A DNA stretch of 64,000 nucleotides from Thalassobium sp. (GTDB lineage Bacteria; Pseudomonadota; Gammaproteobacteria; Pseudomonadales; Oceanobacteraceae). A model generated the notes under the pieces. The model was not told the origin of the DNA. It ran no database searches and saw only the letters and a program-made list of their open reading frames with translations. A program made the translations under genes and the position numbers. Location: contig NVUW01000001.1 in assembly GCA_002733205.1 (NCBI GenBank), positions 1 through 64,000 on the forward strand, written 5' to 3'. Positions 52,243 through 61,483 of this stretch are shown in pieces. Numbering within the stretch: the stretch's first letter is position 1; the number at the start of each line of letters is the position of its first letter.

Positions 52243-53406
52243 TCAGATACAGAAAGACGCCAGCGGCGGGAAGCCGTTGAATTCTACTGCACTGTAGGTG
52301 GTGGTGTAGGCACCGGTAGAGAACCAGTACAGACGATCACCAGAGGCCAGATTCAGTGGCAATTCATATTTGTAGTCTTCGTACAGAATATCGGCACTGT
52401 CACAGGTCGGGCCAGCCAGAACCACTTCTTCGAGTTCACCTTTTTTCTCCACAAACAGCGGATACTTAATGGACTCGTCCATGGTTTCGATCAGACCACC
52501 GAATTTACCCACATCGGTGTACACCCAGCGGTGCAGGCCGTAACGGTCTTTACGGCTGACCAGTACCACTTCGCTGACCAGAATACCGGCGTTGGCAACC
52601 AGCGAACGGCCTGGTTCCAGAATGATTTCCGGCAGCTCATCACCAAAGTCTTCGTGCAGGAAACGGGTAATTTCTTCTGCATAGGTTTTCAGATCGTTGG
52701 TACGGCTGATGTAGTTAGCTGGGAAGCCACCACCCAGGTTAATCATTTTCAGTACCACGCCGTCTTCTTCTTTCAGACGCTCGAAAATAACCTTCACTTT
52801 GGCAATGGCCGAGTCCCAGGCGCCGATATCACGCTGCTGAGAACCCACATGGAAGGAAATACCGTAAGGTACCAGGCCCAGATCACGCGCCAACAGACAC
52901 AAGTCCATCGCCATATCGGTCTGACAACCGAATTTACGTGACAGCGGCCAGTCCGCTGTTTGCGAACCTTCTGTCAGAATACGTACAAATACACGCGAAC
53001 CCGGAGCGGCCTTGGCAATATTGCGCAGGTCGGCTTCAGAATCGGTGGCAAACAGGTTCACACCCTTCTCATAGAAGTAGCGGATATCCCGGGCTTTCTT
53101 GATCGTGTTGCCATAGCTCACACGATCTCCTGTCACACCCTGTGCCAGAACTTTATCCAGCTCGTAGCGCGAAGCTACGTCAAAACAGCAGCCACGATCG
53201 CGCAGAATGCCCAGCAATTCAGGCATTGGGTTGGCTTTAATGGCGTAGTACGTTTTCGCATACGGAAAACTGCTGATCAGATCATCCAGCTGACGCTCAA
53301 AAATACTTTTATCGACCACAAGACAAGGAGTCTCTTGTTTGTCGGCGAATTCTTTCAGGCGAGCAAAGCTCTCGGCATCGTAGTAGTCTTCAGGTTGAAC
53401 AACCAT
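52243..53406 (-). CDS. speC: Pyridoxal-phosphate ornithine/lysine decarboxylase (alanine-racemase fold)
   Basis: 387 residues from ATG 53406, with AAGGAGGT ten bases upstream. The length equals my recollection of the Pseudomonas SpeC protein; readings from 53532 lack support. The fold-type III PLP motifs are present: YAIKANPMPELL with the Schiff-base lysine, FDVASRYELDKVL, SFHVGSQQRDIGAWD, NLGGGFPANY, EPGRSLVANAG, and GPTCDSADILYED with the catalytic cysteine. It makes putrescine from ornithine (or cadaverine from lysine). An inverted repeat ACGATC/GATCGT lies at 53507-53527 upstream. Confidence 0.88.
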   Translation of the reverse strand: MVVQPEDYYDAESFARLKEFADKQETPCLVVDKSIFERQLDDLISSFPYAKTYYAIKANPMPELLGILRDRGCCFDVASRYELDKVLAQGVTGDRVSYGNTIKKARDIRYFYEKGVNLFATDSEADLRNIAKAAPGSRVFVRILTEGSQTADWPLSRKFGCQTDMAMDLCLLARDLGLVPYGISFHVGSQQRDIGAWDSAIAKVKVIFERLKEEDGVVLKMINLGGGFPANYISRTNDLKTYAEEITRFLHEDFGDELPEIILEPGRSLVANAGILVSEVVLVSRKDRYGLHRWVYTDVGKFGGLIETMDESIKYPLFVEKKGELEEVVLAGPTCDSADILYEDYKYELPLNLASGDRLYWFSTGAYTTTYSAVEFNGFPPLASFCI

Positions 53407-53776
53407 TGGGCTCGCTACCTCCTTATCCGGGTAGTGATGTGAATGAAAAAAGTCGCGCAAAGATAGGCTTATCTGCGCGGGTGTACAGTGATTTTTCTTT
53501 GTCCTAACGATCACTTTTTCAGATCGTAACACGTCCGGCGATCAGAATCTTTGCTCAAAAGGGATCCTATCCTCCCCCTTCTGTCAGCAGTAGCGCTGAA
53601 CCGCTCTCTCAGGCCGCTGCAGCCGTCTGAGCACTGCAGCAGACTGACTGCCCGACTTCACTTAATAATGCCTTACAGCGGTTATTCCGTTACCCAGAAC
53701 AGTGAAATCAATTTGCCACGCTTACATTCATAAGCCCGCTCCGCTAAGGTGTCGGGCTGTTTAACTCCTGCTTTAT
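53407..53776. other. Divergent intergenic region between the decarboxylase and the ABC transporter
   Basis: No gene is supported. It holds an inverted repeat ACGATC-(9)-GATCGT at 53507-53527 upstream of the decarboxylase, and AGCCCG/CGGGCT at 53733-53758 just before the transporter start. Promoter elements are not obvious. Confidence 0.5.
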
Positions 53777-55630
53777 ATGGCCAGTATGCTCAAACTCTTT
53801 GAACGTTTTATTAATCCCTTTCCGCCTGAACATCCGCAGCAGCCACCGGCGGGCATTTATGCCTTCTGCCGCCACTACACCCGTGGCCTGGAAGTCCCGC
53901 TGGTGTTCATGTCGGTTCTGACCGCGCTGCTCGCCATACTGGAAGTCATGATGTTTGGCTTTATGGGGAATCTGGTCGATTGGCTGAGTCAGAAAGCACC
54001 GGAAACGCTGCTCGCCGAAGAAGGCGGCCGTCTGCTGCTGATGTCACTGATGGTACTGCTGGTGATGCCACTGGTGGTATTTCTGCACACGCTGCTGGTG
54101 CATCAGACCCTGTTGGGTAATTACCCGATGAAAATCCGCTGGCTGACGCACCGCTACCTGTTAAAACAAAGCCTCGGTTTTTATCAGGATGAATTTGCCG
54201 GCCGCCTCGCCACCAAGGTCATGCAGACCTCGCTGGCGGTACGTGAAACCGTGATGAAGCTGATGGATCTGGCGGTGTACATTCTGGTCTACTTCACCTC
54301 GGTACTGGTCATGGTCGCCATTGCCGACTGGCGCCTGATGCTGCCCATGCTCGCCTGGCTGGGTTTGTACATTCTGGCGCAAATGTATTTCGTACCCAAA
54401 CTGAAAGGCATCGCCACCGAACAGGCTGATGCGCGCTCCACCATGACCGGACGCGTGGTCGACAGCTACACCAATATTCAGACGGTCAAACTGTTCTCCC
54501 ACACTGATCGCGAAACCGACTACGCACGCGAATCGATGGAAGGCTTTATGGACACCGTGTACCGCCAGATGCGCCTGGTCACCGGTCTGAACGTCACCGT
54601 TAACATCATCAACTACCTGCTGGCCTTTGCCGTTGCCGCCATTGCCGTCTGGCTGTGGATGGATAGCGCCATCAGCGTCGGTGCCATCGCCATCGCCATC
54701 TCACTGGCTCTGCGGATCAACGGCATGGCGCAATGGATTATGTGGGAAGTCAGCGCGCTGTTTGAAAATATCGGCACCGTGGCCGACGGCATGAAAACGC
54801 TGTCCAAAACGCCTCAGGTACAGGATGCGGCAGACGCCAAAGCCCTGAGCGTCGATCATGGTGAAATCCGCCTGGAGCAAGCCAGCTTCCATTATCAGGG
54901 GCACGACGACAACCAGAACAAACAGGTGTTCGAGGCCCTGGATATTCACATTAAAGCGGGTGAAAAAGTGGGGCTTGTCGGACGCTCTGGTGCCGGTAAA
55001 TCAACATTGGTTAATTTACTGCTGCGTTTTTACGACCTCAACTCCGGCCGCATTCTGATCGACGGTCAGGACATTAAAAACGTCTCACAGGATACGCTGC
55101 GCAAGCACATTGGCATGGTGACCCAGGATACTTCGCTGCTGCACCGCAGTGTGCGGGAGAACATTCTGTACGGACGCCCCGATGCCAGCGAAGCCGAACT
55201 GCTGGAAGCCACGCGCAAGGCCGAAGCCCATGAATTTATTCAGGAGCTGCACGATCTGGAAGGCAACACCGGTTACGATGCTCAGGTCGGCGAACGTGGG
55301 GTAAAACTGTCCGGTGGCCAGCGCCAGCGCATTGCCATTGCCCGCGTGCTGTTAAAAGACGCACCGATTCTGATTCTGGACGAAGCCACCTCAGCACTGG
55401 ACTCGGAAGTCGAAGCCGCTATTCAGGAAAGTCTGTACCGGTTAATGGAAAATAAAACCGTGATTGCCATTGCCCACCGGTTATCCACCATTGCCGCCAT
55501 GGACCGCCTGATCGTACTCGACCAGGGTCGTATTGCGGAACAGGGCACGCATCAGGAACTGATTGCCAAAGGTGGAATTTACGCGCAACTGTGGGCGCAC
55601 CAGACCGGCGGCTTTATCGGCGAAGATTAA
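53777..55630 (+). CDS. ABC exporter, fused membrane and ATPase domains
   Basis: 617 residues. The membrane domain (about 40-330) has six helices. The nucleotide-binding domain (about 365-600) has Walker A GRSGAGKST, Q-loop TQDTSLLHRSV, signature LSGGQRQR, Walker B ILILDEATSALDS and H-loop IAHRLST. The type is that of MsbA/multidrug half-transporters; the substrate is unknown. It ends in HQTGGFIGED, and this tail and stop are repeated in the DNA just downstream, a local duplication that leaves the gene intact. Confidence 0.92.
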   Translation: MASMLKLFERFINPFPPEHPQQPPAGIYAFCRHYTRGLEVPLVFMSVLTALLAILEVMMFGFMGNLVDWLSQKAPETLLAEEGGRLLLMSLMVLLVMPLVVFLHTLLVHQTLLGNYPMKIRWLTHRYLLKQSLGFYQDEFAGRLATKVMQTSLAVRETVMKLMDLAVYILVYFTSVLVMVAIADWRLMLPMLAWLGLYILAQMYFVPKLKGIATEQADARSTMTGRVVDSYTNIQTVKLFSHTDRETDYARESMEGFMDTVYRQMRLVTGLNVTVNIINYLLAFAVAAIAVWLWMDSAISVGAIAIAISLALRINGMAQWIMWEVSALFENIGTVADGMKTLSKTPQVQDAADAKALSVDHGEIRLEQASFHYQGHDDNQNKQVFEALDIHIKAGEKVGLVGRSGAGKSTLVNLLLRFYDLNSGRILIDGQDIKNVSQDTLRKHIGMVTQDTSLLHRSVRENILYGRPDASEAELLEATRKAEAHEFIQELHDLEGNTGYDAQVGERGVKLSGGQRQRIAIARVLLKDAPILILDEATSALDSEVEAAIQESLYRLMENKTVIAIAHRLSTIAAMDRLIVLDQGRIAEQGTHQELIAKGGIYAQLWAHQTGGFIGED

Positions 55631-55876
55631 ATGATGGAGAGTAAGCCGGTCTTTGCGCCCTTGTGGGCACAATTCGGGTAAACCGGACCGGCGGTTTTAT
55701 CGGCGAAGATTAAATGATGAAGACTAAGCCGGTCTTTGCGCCCTTGTGGGCACAATTCGGGTAAACCGGACCGGCGGTTTTATCGGCGAAGATTAAATGA
55801 TGAAGAGTAAGCCAGTCTTTGCGCCCTTGTGGGCACAATTCGGGTAAACCGGACCGGCGGCTTTATTGACGAAAAT
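55604..55876 (+). repeat. 83-base tandem repeat derived from the end of the ABC exporter gene
   Basis: Three full units begin at 55604, 55687 and 55770, with a partial fourth at 55853. Each carries the last codons of the exporter (TGGFIGED and stop), then ATGATG and a 16-residue frame (MMxxKPVFAPLWAQFG) ending in TAA, and a GCCC-TTGT-GGGC hairpin. Copies differ at only a few positions. Confidence 0.92.
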
Positions 55877-55904
55877 CAGAAATAAACTCATAAAAACACC
55901 GCAT

Positions 55905-55930
55905 TGTAGGAGTGGCTTTCAGCCACGACA
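55905..55930. repeat. REP-like palindromic element
   Basis: TGTAGGAGTGGCTTTCAGCC followed by ACGACA contains GTGGCT-TTC-AGCCAC. This matches the common shape of intergenic REP sequences of gammaproteobacteria (GTAGGAG-stem). It interrupts the third and fourth segments of the 83-base repeat block. Confidence 0.65.
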
Positions 55931-56121
55931 GAAGCACAACCCGCGTTAAGCCAGTCTTTGCGCCCTTGCGGGCACAATTCGGGTAAACCGAACCAGTAGT
56001 TTTATTGGCAGAAAGTAAAACAAAGCATAACCACCAAGGCATTTACTCCGTGGCTGTTTATGACCCCTTGCATTATTATTAACAAGATTGTAGTTTTAAA
56101 TTTATTCCCGTAATCCCTATT

Positions 56122-56153
56122 CGCTCCGCAGCTTTGCTGCGGGGCGTTTTTTT
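56122..56153 (+). terminator. Terminator-like hairpin upstream of rnk
   Basis: CCGCAGC-TTT-GCTGCGG with flanking CGC/GCG is followed by seven T on the plus strand. It could end transcripts leaving the ABC exporter region. Confidence 0.8.
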
Positions 56154-56188
56154 CATGCGGGCCTTACCTGAAATAAAAGGTCAGTTTT

Positions 56189-56602
56189 ATGAGCAACAAA
56201 CCCAACATTATTATTTCAAGCCTTGATCTGGAACGCCTGGAGCGCTTATTGGATACCATGCCCGCCAATGCGTCTCTGGGAGTGCGTCAACTGGAAGATG
56301 AGCTGGAGCGGGCCGAAATCGTTGCCCCGCGCGATGTTCCGGCCAGCGTTGTTACCATGAATTCCAAAGTGCGTTTTCAGGTAAAAAATACCGCCGAAGA
56401 ATTGAACATGACACTGGTCTATCCAAAAGACATGGACACCAGTGGCGGTACTATTTCGGTATTGGCACCGATTGGTTGTGCCCTGCTCGGCTTATCAACC
56501 GGCGATGAAATCGAATGGCCAGGCCCTAACGGCAAACCGATGCAGGTGCGCATCGAAGAAATTCTGTACCAGCCAGAACGCGCCGGTGAATTCCACCGCT
56601 AA
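56189..56602 (+). CDS. rnk: Rnk, regulator of nucleoside diphosphate kinase / GreA-like RNA polymerase-binding protein
   Basis: 137 residues. The N-terminal short coiled coil (LERLERLLDTMPANA; LGVRQLEDELERAEIVAPRD) and the C-terminal GreA/B-type FKBP-like domain (VTMNSKVRFQVKNTAEELNM, TLVYPKDMDTSGGTISVLAP, IGCALLGLSTGDEIEWPGPN) identify Rnk. It binds RNA polymerase and is linked to nucleotide pools. GGTCAG precedes the ATG. The gene is single. Confidence 0.93.
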   Translation: MSNKPNIIISSLDLERLERLLDTMPANASLGVRQLEDELERAEIVAPRDVPASVVTMNSKVRFQVKNTAEELNMTLVYPKDMDTSGGTISVLAPIGCALLGLSTGDEIEWPGPNGKPMQVRIEEILYQPERAGEFHR

Positions 56603-56852
56603 TACCACGTTCAACGATGAGTGCCGTTTTTTACACGTACCCATCCGCCTGCAGTAAGTCGCTGTCAGTCTGTGATCTAAGTCTCTTTTCGAAGATAAAA
56701 TAAGCCGTTAACGCCTTTTGTCTGAGATCGTCACAGCTGACGACGGCACATTACCATTAATATATTTGTTATTTTAATGTCAGCCCGGTATTGAAGCTGC
56801 AATTCAGCCGCTATAATGCAGCCCTGAATTCATACAGGGAGGCACAACGCCA

Positions 56853-57464
56853 ATGAAAGTATTATCCGTGCTCAGCCGGCCGGTAAAAGAAAAGCTGGCT
56901 CATGCAGATCATAGGGACCTGACCAGCTCCGGCTTCTGGATCGGCCATTTGTTAATGATTGCCGCGACCATCGCCGGTGTGTATCTCGCGGCTCAGGCTG
57001 GTTTACAGCAAGCCATTCTGTTTGATGACATTACCGATAAAGAAACCAACTATTACATGCGTCAGTCGCTGTACGACGAAGTCAACACCAACGTTATTAT
57101 TCTGCGCAAATACAACGAAGAGTATTTCGCCCGTGGGATTTCGGTGCAGGAACTGAAGCAGAACAACCCCAAGCTGAGTCGTTACGTTTGGGAAACCATG
57201 AAGTACTCGCCCAATACGCTGGAAACTCCGAGCTACTTCCTCACCGAGATCCAGAATTTCTACCGCACGACGGATGATCTGATTGAGAAGCGTGAGAAGT
57301 TTACTTATGGCCCGTCATACGCCAGCAAGTTGCTGGTAGAACAACTGGATAATATGGAAAAGACCGTATTGCCTAAATTAGCCGCAAATACTAAAAAACT
57401 GGCCGCAGAGCTGCTGGTATATGACGTTGATGTGAGCTCCGATGAGGACGTTGCCGGTGAGTAA
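56853..57464 (+). CDS. Single-pass membrane protein of unknown function
   Basis: 203 residues with one transmembrane helix (about 28-50, FWIGHLLMIAATIAGVYLAA) and a helical soluble part (YMRQSLYDEVNTNVIILRKY; LVEQLDNMEKTVLPKLAANT). GGGAGG lies upstream of the ATG. It overlaps the rhomboid gene start, so the two are co-transcribed and may work together. No family is recognised. Confidence 0.75.
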   Translation: MKVLSVLSRPVKEKLAHADHRDLTSSGFWIGHLLMIAATIAGVYLAAQAGLQQAILFDDITDKETNYYMRQSLYDEVNTNVIILRKYNEEYFARGISVQELKQNNPKLSRYVWETMKYSPNTLETPSYFLTEIQNFYRTTDDLIEKREKFTYGPSYASKLLVEQLDNMEKTVLPKLAANTKKLAAELLVYDVDVSSDEDVAGE

Positions 57465-58542
57465 CAAATATTGTCCGCGTTGCAGTAATTCACTGCTGAC
57501 GCCCATGGCCTACGAAGGCGAAGAAATTGATGTTTGCCGTAAATGCGGCGGCATGTGGTTTGAAAAGAACGAATTAAATTCGCTGTTATCGGCGTTTGAT
57601 AACGGCAATGACGCCGTACAGTTTGAAGAACAGCTGGGCAAACGTCTGGGACAAACCGATGCCGATTGCCCGCAGTGTAATGCCAAGCTGCATAACTACC
57701 ACCTGCTGGAAGAATTTCAGGTGGAAGTGGATGTTTGCCACAAATGCGATGGCACCTGGATTGACCACGACGAGCTGGAAGAAGTTAAGCACTCACCGCG
57801 TCTGCGCGATGTTTTAACCAGCATCAACCAGAAAACCAGCTGGAAAACCTGGTTGTTTCAGTTTTTGTCGCAAATGCCGGTGGAATATAACGTTAAGCCG
57901 CACCGCACGCCGATCGTGACCTGGGCGCTGATCATTATCAACAGCCTGATCTACTTCTCTTACGCCTTCAACGAAGACATGACCATGCAGGTGTTTGAGC
58001 TGTTTGCCAGCACCCCCTCAGATTTTGCCCATGGCGAACATCTGTGGACGCCATTAACGGCCACCTTCCTGCATGGCAGCCTGATGCACTTGCTAGGCAA
58101 TATGTATTTCCTCTGGCTGACCGGTGACAACCTTGAAGATGCTCTTGGTCGCTGGCGCTTCCTTGGCCTGTATCTGATCTGTGGTCTGGGTGCCAGTGCC
58201 TTCAGTATTGGCATGAACTGGAACAGCACCATTCCAAGCGTCGGGGCCAGTGGCGCGATTGCCGGCCTGTTTGGTATGTATATGCTCTGGTTCCGCCACG
58301 CCAGCCTGACCTTTATGATTGTTGTCTGGCAGAAAAAACTGTCGGCAGCCTGGTACTTCCTGATCTGGTTAGGTCTGAACCTGTTCGGGATGGCCGTAGG
58401 CGAAGGCGGCATTGATTACTGGGCACACGTTGGTGGTTTTATTATCGGCGTCGTGATTGCGCTGCTGCTGAAAAACTACGTGATGGAGCGCAACCCGGTG
58501 ATTGCTATGCTGGCTAAGCCTCACGCTCAGCTGCAGCGTTAA
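57442..58542 (+). CDS. Rhomboid intramembrane protease with N-terminal zinc ribbons
   Basis: Up to 366 residues. ATG 57442 or GTG 57457 could be the start; the GTG gives a protein beginning MSNKYCPRC. Two zf-TFIIB-type ribbons occupy the first 110 residues (CPRCSNSLLTPM, VCRKCGGMWFEKNEL; CPQCNAKLHNYHL, VCHKCDGTWIDHDEL). A rhomboid domain (about 175-350) has HGSLMHLLGNMYFLWLTGDN, the serine motif SVGASGAIAGLFGMYML and the histidine helix AHVGGFIIGVVIAL. It should cleave membrane proteins within the bilayer. It overlaps the gene before it. Confidence 0.88.
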   Translation: MRTLPVSNKYCPRCSNSLLTPMAYEGEEIDVCRKCGGMWFEKNELNSLLSAFDNGNDAVQFEEQLGKRLGQTDADCPQCNAKLHNYHLLEEFQVEVDVCHKCDGTWIDHDELEEVKHSPRLRDVLTSINQKTSWKTWLFQFLSQMPVEYNVKPHRTPIVTWALIIINSLIYFSYAFNEDMTMQVFELFASTPSDFAHGEHLWTPLTATFLHGSLMHLLGNMYFLWLTGDNLEDALGRWRFLGLYLICGLGASAFSIGMNWNSTIPSVGASGAIAGLFGMYMLWFRHASLTFMIVVWQKKLSAAWYFLIWLGLNLFGMAVGEGGIDYWAHVGGFIIGVVIALLLKNYVMERNPVIAMLAKPHAQLQR

Positions 58543-58560
58543 GCCGCAGCAAGCAATAAT

Positions 58561-58588
58561 AAAACGGGCGCTTTACAGCGCCCGTTTT
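58561..58588. terminator. Bidirectional terminator between the rhomboid and crotonase genes
   Basis: AAAACGGGCGCT pairs with AGCGCCCGTTTT around TTAC, with A and T flanks. It serves the rhomboid gene (stop 58542) and the crotonase gene (stop 58611). Confidence 0.92.
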
Positions 58589-58610
58589 GTTTTGCGTTTC
58601 CGGACTTTTA

Positions 58611-59429
58611 TTACTTAAAAGAAGTACGGTCCTTAAACGGCTTAGGCTCTTTATCTTTACCTGCCAGGCCGTTGGCCATGGCAATCCGCTGGTTTTTACG
58701 TCCCAGTAAACGCGCCTGTACCCAGCGTTCCCAGCGCAGTGCTTTCCAGGTGTCGGCTTTCCAGGACTTTTTAAATAAATATTTGGTCGCGGCAATGGCG
58801 TCCGGTGATTTGCTGGCAATGACCTCTGCCAGTGCCTGTGCTTCAGCCTGCGGGTCAGCCGCCAGCTTACTGATCAGACCATACTCATAACCTTCCTGCG
58901 CACTGAACTGCCGGCCGGTCATGGTCAGTTCCTGGGCGATATCCACACGGGTTAAACGCGACAGTGTCACCATACCGCTCATATCCGGAATCAGGCCCCA
59001 CTTCATTTCCATAATGGATAAATTCGCCTCCGGCGTCGCAATCCGGTAATCACAGGCCAGCGCAATCTGCATGCCGCCGCCAAAACAATTGCCGTGAATC
59101 GCACAAATAACCGGCACCGGCAGGTCACGCCAGCAATGAGCAATTTGCTGAGCAATATTCTGTTTGGTCCAGGGCCATTTAAGAAACACTTTCGGCACCA
59201 TCATCGGATCTTTGCTCAGCGCTTTAAAATCCAGACCGGCACAGAATGAATCGCCTTTAGCGGCCAGCACCACGGCGCGCACGCTGCGGTTTTTGCGCAG
59301 CTTTTTGGCACAGGCAATCATCTCTTTAAACATCGCCATATCCAGCCCGTTGAGTTTGTCCGGGCGGTTCAAATAGACGTATGCGATATGATCTTTGATG
59401 TCACAGAGAATACGGTCGGTGCTGCTCAT
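58611..59429 (-). CDS. Crotonase-superfamily enoyl-CoA hydratase/isomerase
   Basis: 272 residues. The crotonase fold shows YVYLNRPDKLNGLDMAMFKE, the oxyanion-hole motif AKGDSFCAGLDFKAL, and AIHGNCFGGGMQIALACDYR, then MEMKWGLIPDMSGMVTLSRL, where the residue pattern fits the YhaR/carnitinyl-like or general ECH groups; a glutamate of ECH1 type is replaced by W/G in MEMKWGLIPDMSG. Substrates are acyl-CoAs of unknown chain type. It is a single gene with its own terminator. Confidence 0.87.
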   Translation of the reverse strand: MSSTDRILCDIKDHIAYVYLNRPDKLNGLDMAMFKEMIACAKKLRKNRSVRAVVLAAKGDSFCAGLDFKALSKDPMMVPKVFLKWPWTKQNIAQQIAHCWRDLPVPVICAIHGNCFGGGMQIALACDYRIATPEANLSIMEMKWGLIPDMSGMVTLSRLTRVDIAQELTMTGRQFSAQEGYEYGLISKLAADPQAEAQALAEVIASKSPDAIAATKYLFKKSWKADTWKALRWERWVQARLLGRKNQRIAMANGLAGKDKEPKPFKDRTSFK

Positions 59430-59642
59430 AAGGTTTCCTGATTGTTTATCCGGTTGAGGCCGTTGTTATTTGTCGCGCTAACTACATAAAAATACTGAAG
59501 TGTGCGCGATGATTTCACAGATCAGGACGGCCAGCCATGATCAATCTGAACAGATCAGAAACCGAAGAGTGCAGCCACTCCGCACAAAGCCCGGCAAGGC
59601 AAGCGACAAAATACGAGGGCACCTCTGAATAATTCCGCTGTC

Positions 59643-60122
59643 CTAGCGCCGCAGCAGTAACGACTCATCAATGGCAATAAAGCGGTCGGCGGCTTTAATC
59701 AGCGCCTGTGCGGTTAATGCTTCAACGCCAAAAGCCCAGGCCTGAGCGCCACTGCGTTTAACCCGCTCCAGCGCCAGATCGAAGTCGCCATCACCGGAAG
59801 CCAGCACCACAATATCGGCTTCAGGCGCGGCATCCAGCAGGTCAATGGTAATGCCCACGTCCCAGTCACCTTTGGCCGAGCCATCGCGGCGCTGAATAAA
59901 TGGCTTAAGCCGTACCTCAAACCCGATGTTGTGCAAAATGCGCTGAAAATTCATCTGTGCGGCATCGCCACGGTCAATGGCGTAAGCCACCGCACGCACC
60001 ACTTCCCGACCGTCGGTCAGCTGATCCCAGAAAGCCTGATAATTAAAATGACAACCAAAGGTCTGGCGGGTGGTGTAATAAATATTCTGCACATCGACAA
60101 ACAGGGCAATGCGTTCTTTCAT
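59643..60122 (-). CDS. NYN-domain (LabA/DUF88) putative ribonuclease
   Basis: 159 residues from ATG 60122, with a weak GGTGA upstream. The NYN fold acidic residues are visible: IALFVDVQNIYYTTRQTFG, KGDWDVGITIDLLDAAPEAD, and VVLASGDGDFDLALERVKRS, giving the PIN-like catalytic aspartates, then AWAFGVEALTAQALIKAADR. Such proteins are thought to cut RNA. It lies 98 bases after ferrochelatase on the same strand and may be co-transcribed. Confidence 0.88.
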   Translation of the reverse strand: MKERIALFVDVQNIYYTTRQTFGCHFNYQAFWDQLTDGREVVRAVAYAIDRGDAAQMNFQRILHNIGFEVRLKPFIQRRDGSAKGDWDVGITIDLLDAAPEADIVVLASGDGDFDLALERVKRSGAQAWAFGVEALTAQALIKAADRFIAIDESLLLRR

Positions 60123-60220
60123 AAATTCACCACAGGAGATAAGCACCGATAAAAAGAAAAAGCGGCCCAGTAAATCAGGCCGCAGCAAGAGCGGAGAAGC
60201 GCGGGGAGGCCCGCGCTGAA

Positions 60221-61216
60221 TTACCAGCCCTTGGTATTGTTCTGCACCAGCTGCACCATCATATCAATATGATCAGCGCGGTCATTCAGGCAGGGAATAT
60301 AGTGGTATTCACCACCGCCGTTATGCTGGAACGTTTCGCGATTTTCGACATCCAGCTCTTCCAGCGTCTCCAGACAATCGGCAGAAAACGCCGGACTGAT
60401 CACATCCACCCGGCCAACACCGGCTTTGCCCCAATCAATCAAAGTGAAATCGGTATACGGCTTCACCCACTCTTCACGACCAAAACGCGACTGAAATGAA
60501 CACAACCACTGCTCTTCGCTTAATCCCAGCTCGGTCGCCAATGCCTGCGCGGTGGCACGGCACTGCGACGGATACGGATCACCACGGTCTTCATAGCGCT
60601 GCGGAATCCCATGAAACGACATCAACAAACGATCACCGCGGCCGTGTTCCGCCCAGTACTCACGCACCGAATTGGCCAGCGCGGTAATGTAGCCCGGATG
60701 CTGATGGTATTCGTTAATCCAGCGGGTTTCCGGCAGGTGCGGACACGGCTTAAGCGCCTTAGCCAGGCGATCAAACACCGCCGCTGTGGTGCTGGAAGAA
60801 AACTGTGGATACAACGGCAACACCAGCATTTTATCCACCCCGGTGGCACGCAATTCACGGCCGGCCTGTTCCATCGACGGCTGGCCATAAGTCATCGCCA
60901 GAATCACCGGAATATCGCAGCCATACTGCGCCTTTAAGGCTTCTTTAAGCGCCTGCTGCTGCGCACGGGAAATGGTCATCAAGGGTGAGCCATGCTCCCC
61001 CCAGACCGAGGCATAAGCCTTCGCCACCCGACCCGGACGAATGCGCAGGATGACACCATGCAAAATCAGCCACCATAACGGTCGTGGCACATCGACCACG
61101 CGCTTATCCCAGAGAAATTCAGCCAGATATTCACGCACCGCCTTAGGTGTCGGCGCTTCGGGGGTGCCAAGGTTGGCGAGCAGTACGCCAAAGGGCGGGC
61201 GTTGGGATGGATTCAC
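60221..61216 (-). CDS. hemH: Ferrochelatase
   Basis: 331 residues. It inserts ferrous iron into protoporphyrin IX, the last step of haem synthesis. Recognised by FGVLLANLGTPEAPTPKAVR, RVAKAYASVWGEHGSPLMTI, LVLPLYPQFSSSTTAAVFDR, the active-site region LLMSFHGIPQRYEDRGDPYP, SFQSRFGREEWVKPYTD and VISPAFSADCLETLEELDVE, with the histidine (SFHGIP) and glutamate (CLETLEE) of the metal site. The first ATG is used. It converges on no neighbour; the NYN gene follows. Confidence 0.95.
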   Translation of the reverse strand: MNPSQRPPFGVLLANLGTPEAPTPKAVREYLAEFLWDKRVVDVPRPLWWLILHGVILRIRPGRVAKAYASVWGEHGSPLMTISRAQQQALKEALKAQYGCDIPVILAMTYGQPSMEQAGRELRATGVDKMLVLPLYPQFSSSTTAAVFDRLAKALKPCPHLPETRWINEYHQHPGYITALANSVREYWAEHGRGDRLLMSFHGIPQRYEDRGDPYPSQCRATAQALATELGLSEEQWLCSFQSRFGREEWVKPYTDFTLIDWGKAGVGRVDVISPAFSADCLETLEELDVENRETFQHNGGGEYHYIPCLNDRADHIDMMVQLVQNNTKGW

Positions 61217-61483
61217 AGACGTAATCTCCTGCCTTGTATAAGTTTTGCCTAAGTTTATCGGAACCGTGGCAGAGGGTCATCCGTGATTGTTTGATCAGGA
61301 TGATGAAAGCAGGCAAGGACACACACGCCCTCACGCTGAAACCATACGACAAGGCTGACATTGATGCGTTATCCGCACAGCAGCGCTTCGCCGCTACTGG
61401 ACAAAATTACGCCGCTGATGCACGATTCGCCGGCTTTCGCTTTATGCAAAATCGCCCACCTGACTCAGCACACGACGATCCCT

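Larger units (their letters stand above)
55631..56188. other. Gene-free repeat region between the ABC exporter and rnk
   Basis: No ordinary gene is present. It holds the 83-base repeats, a REP-like palindrome at 55905-55930, a degenerate repeat copy at 55947-56012 (without the ATGATG), an AT-rich stretch, and the terminator-like hairpin at 56122-56153. Confidence 0.7.
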
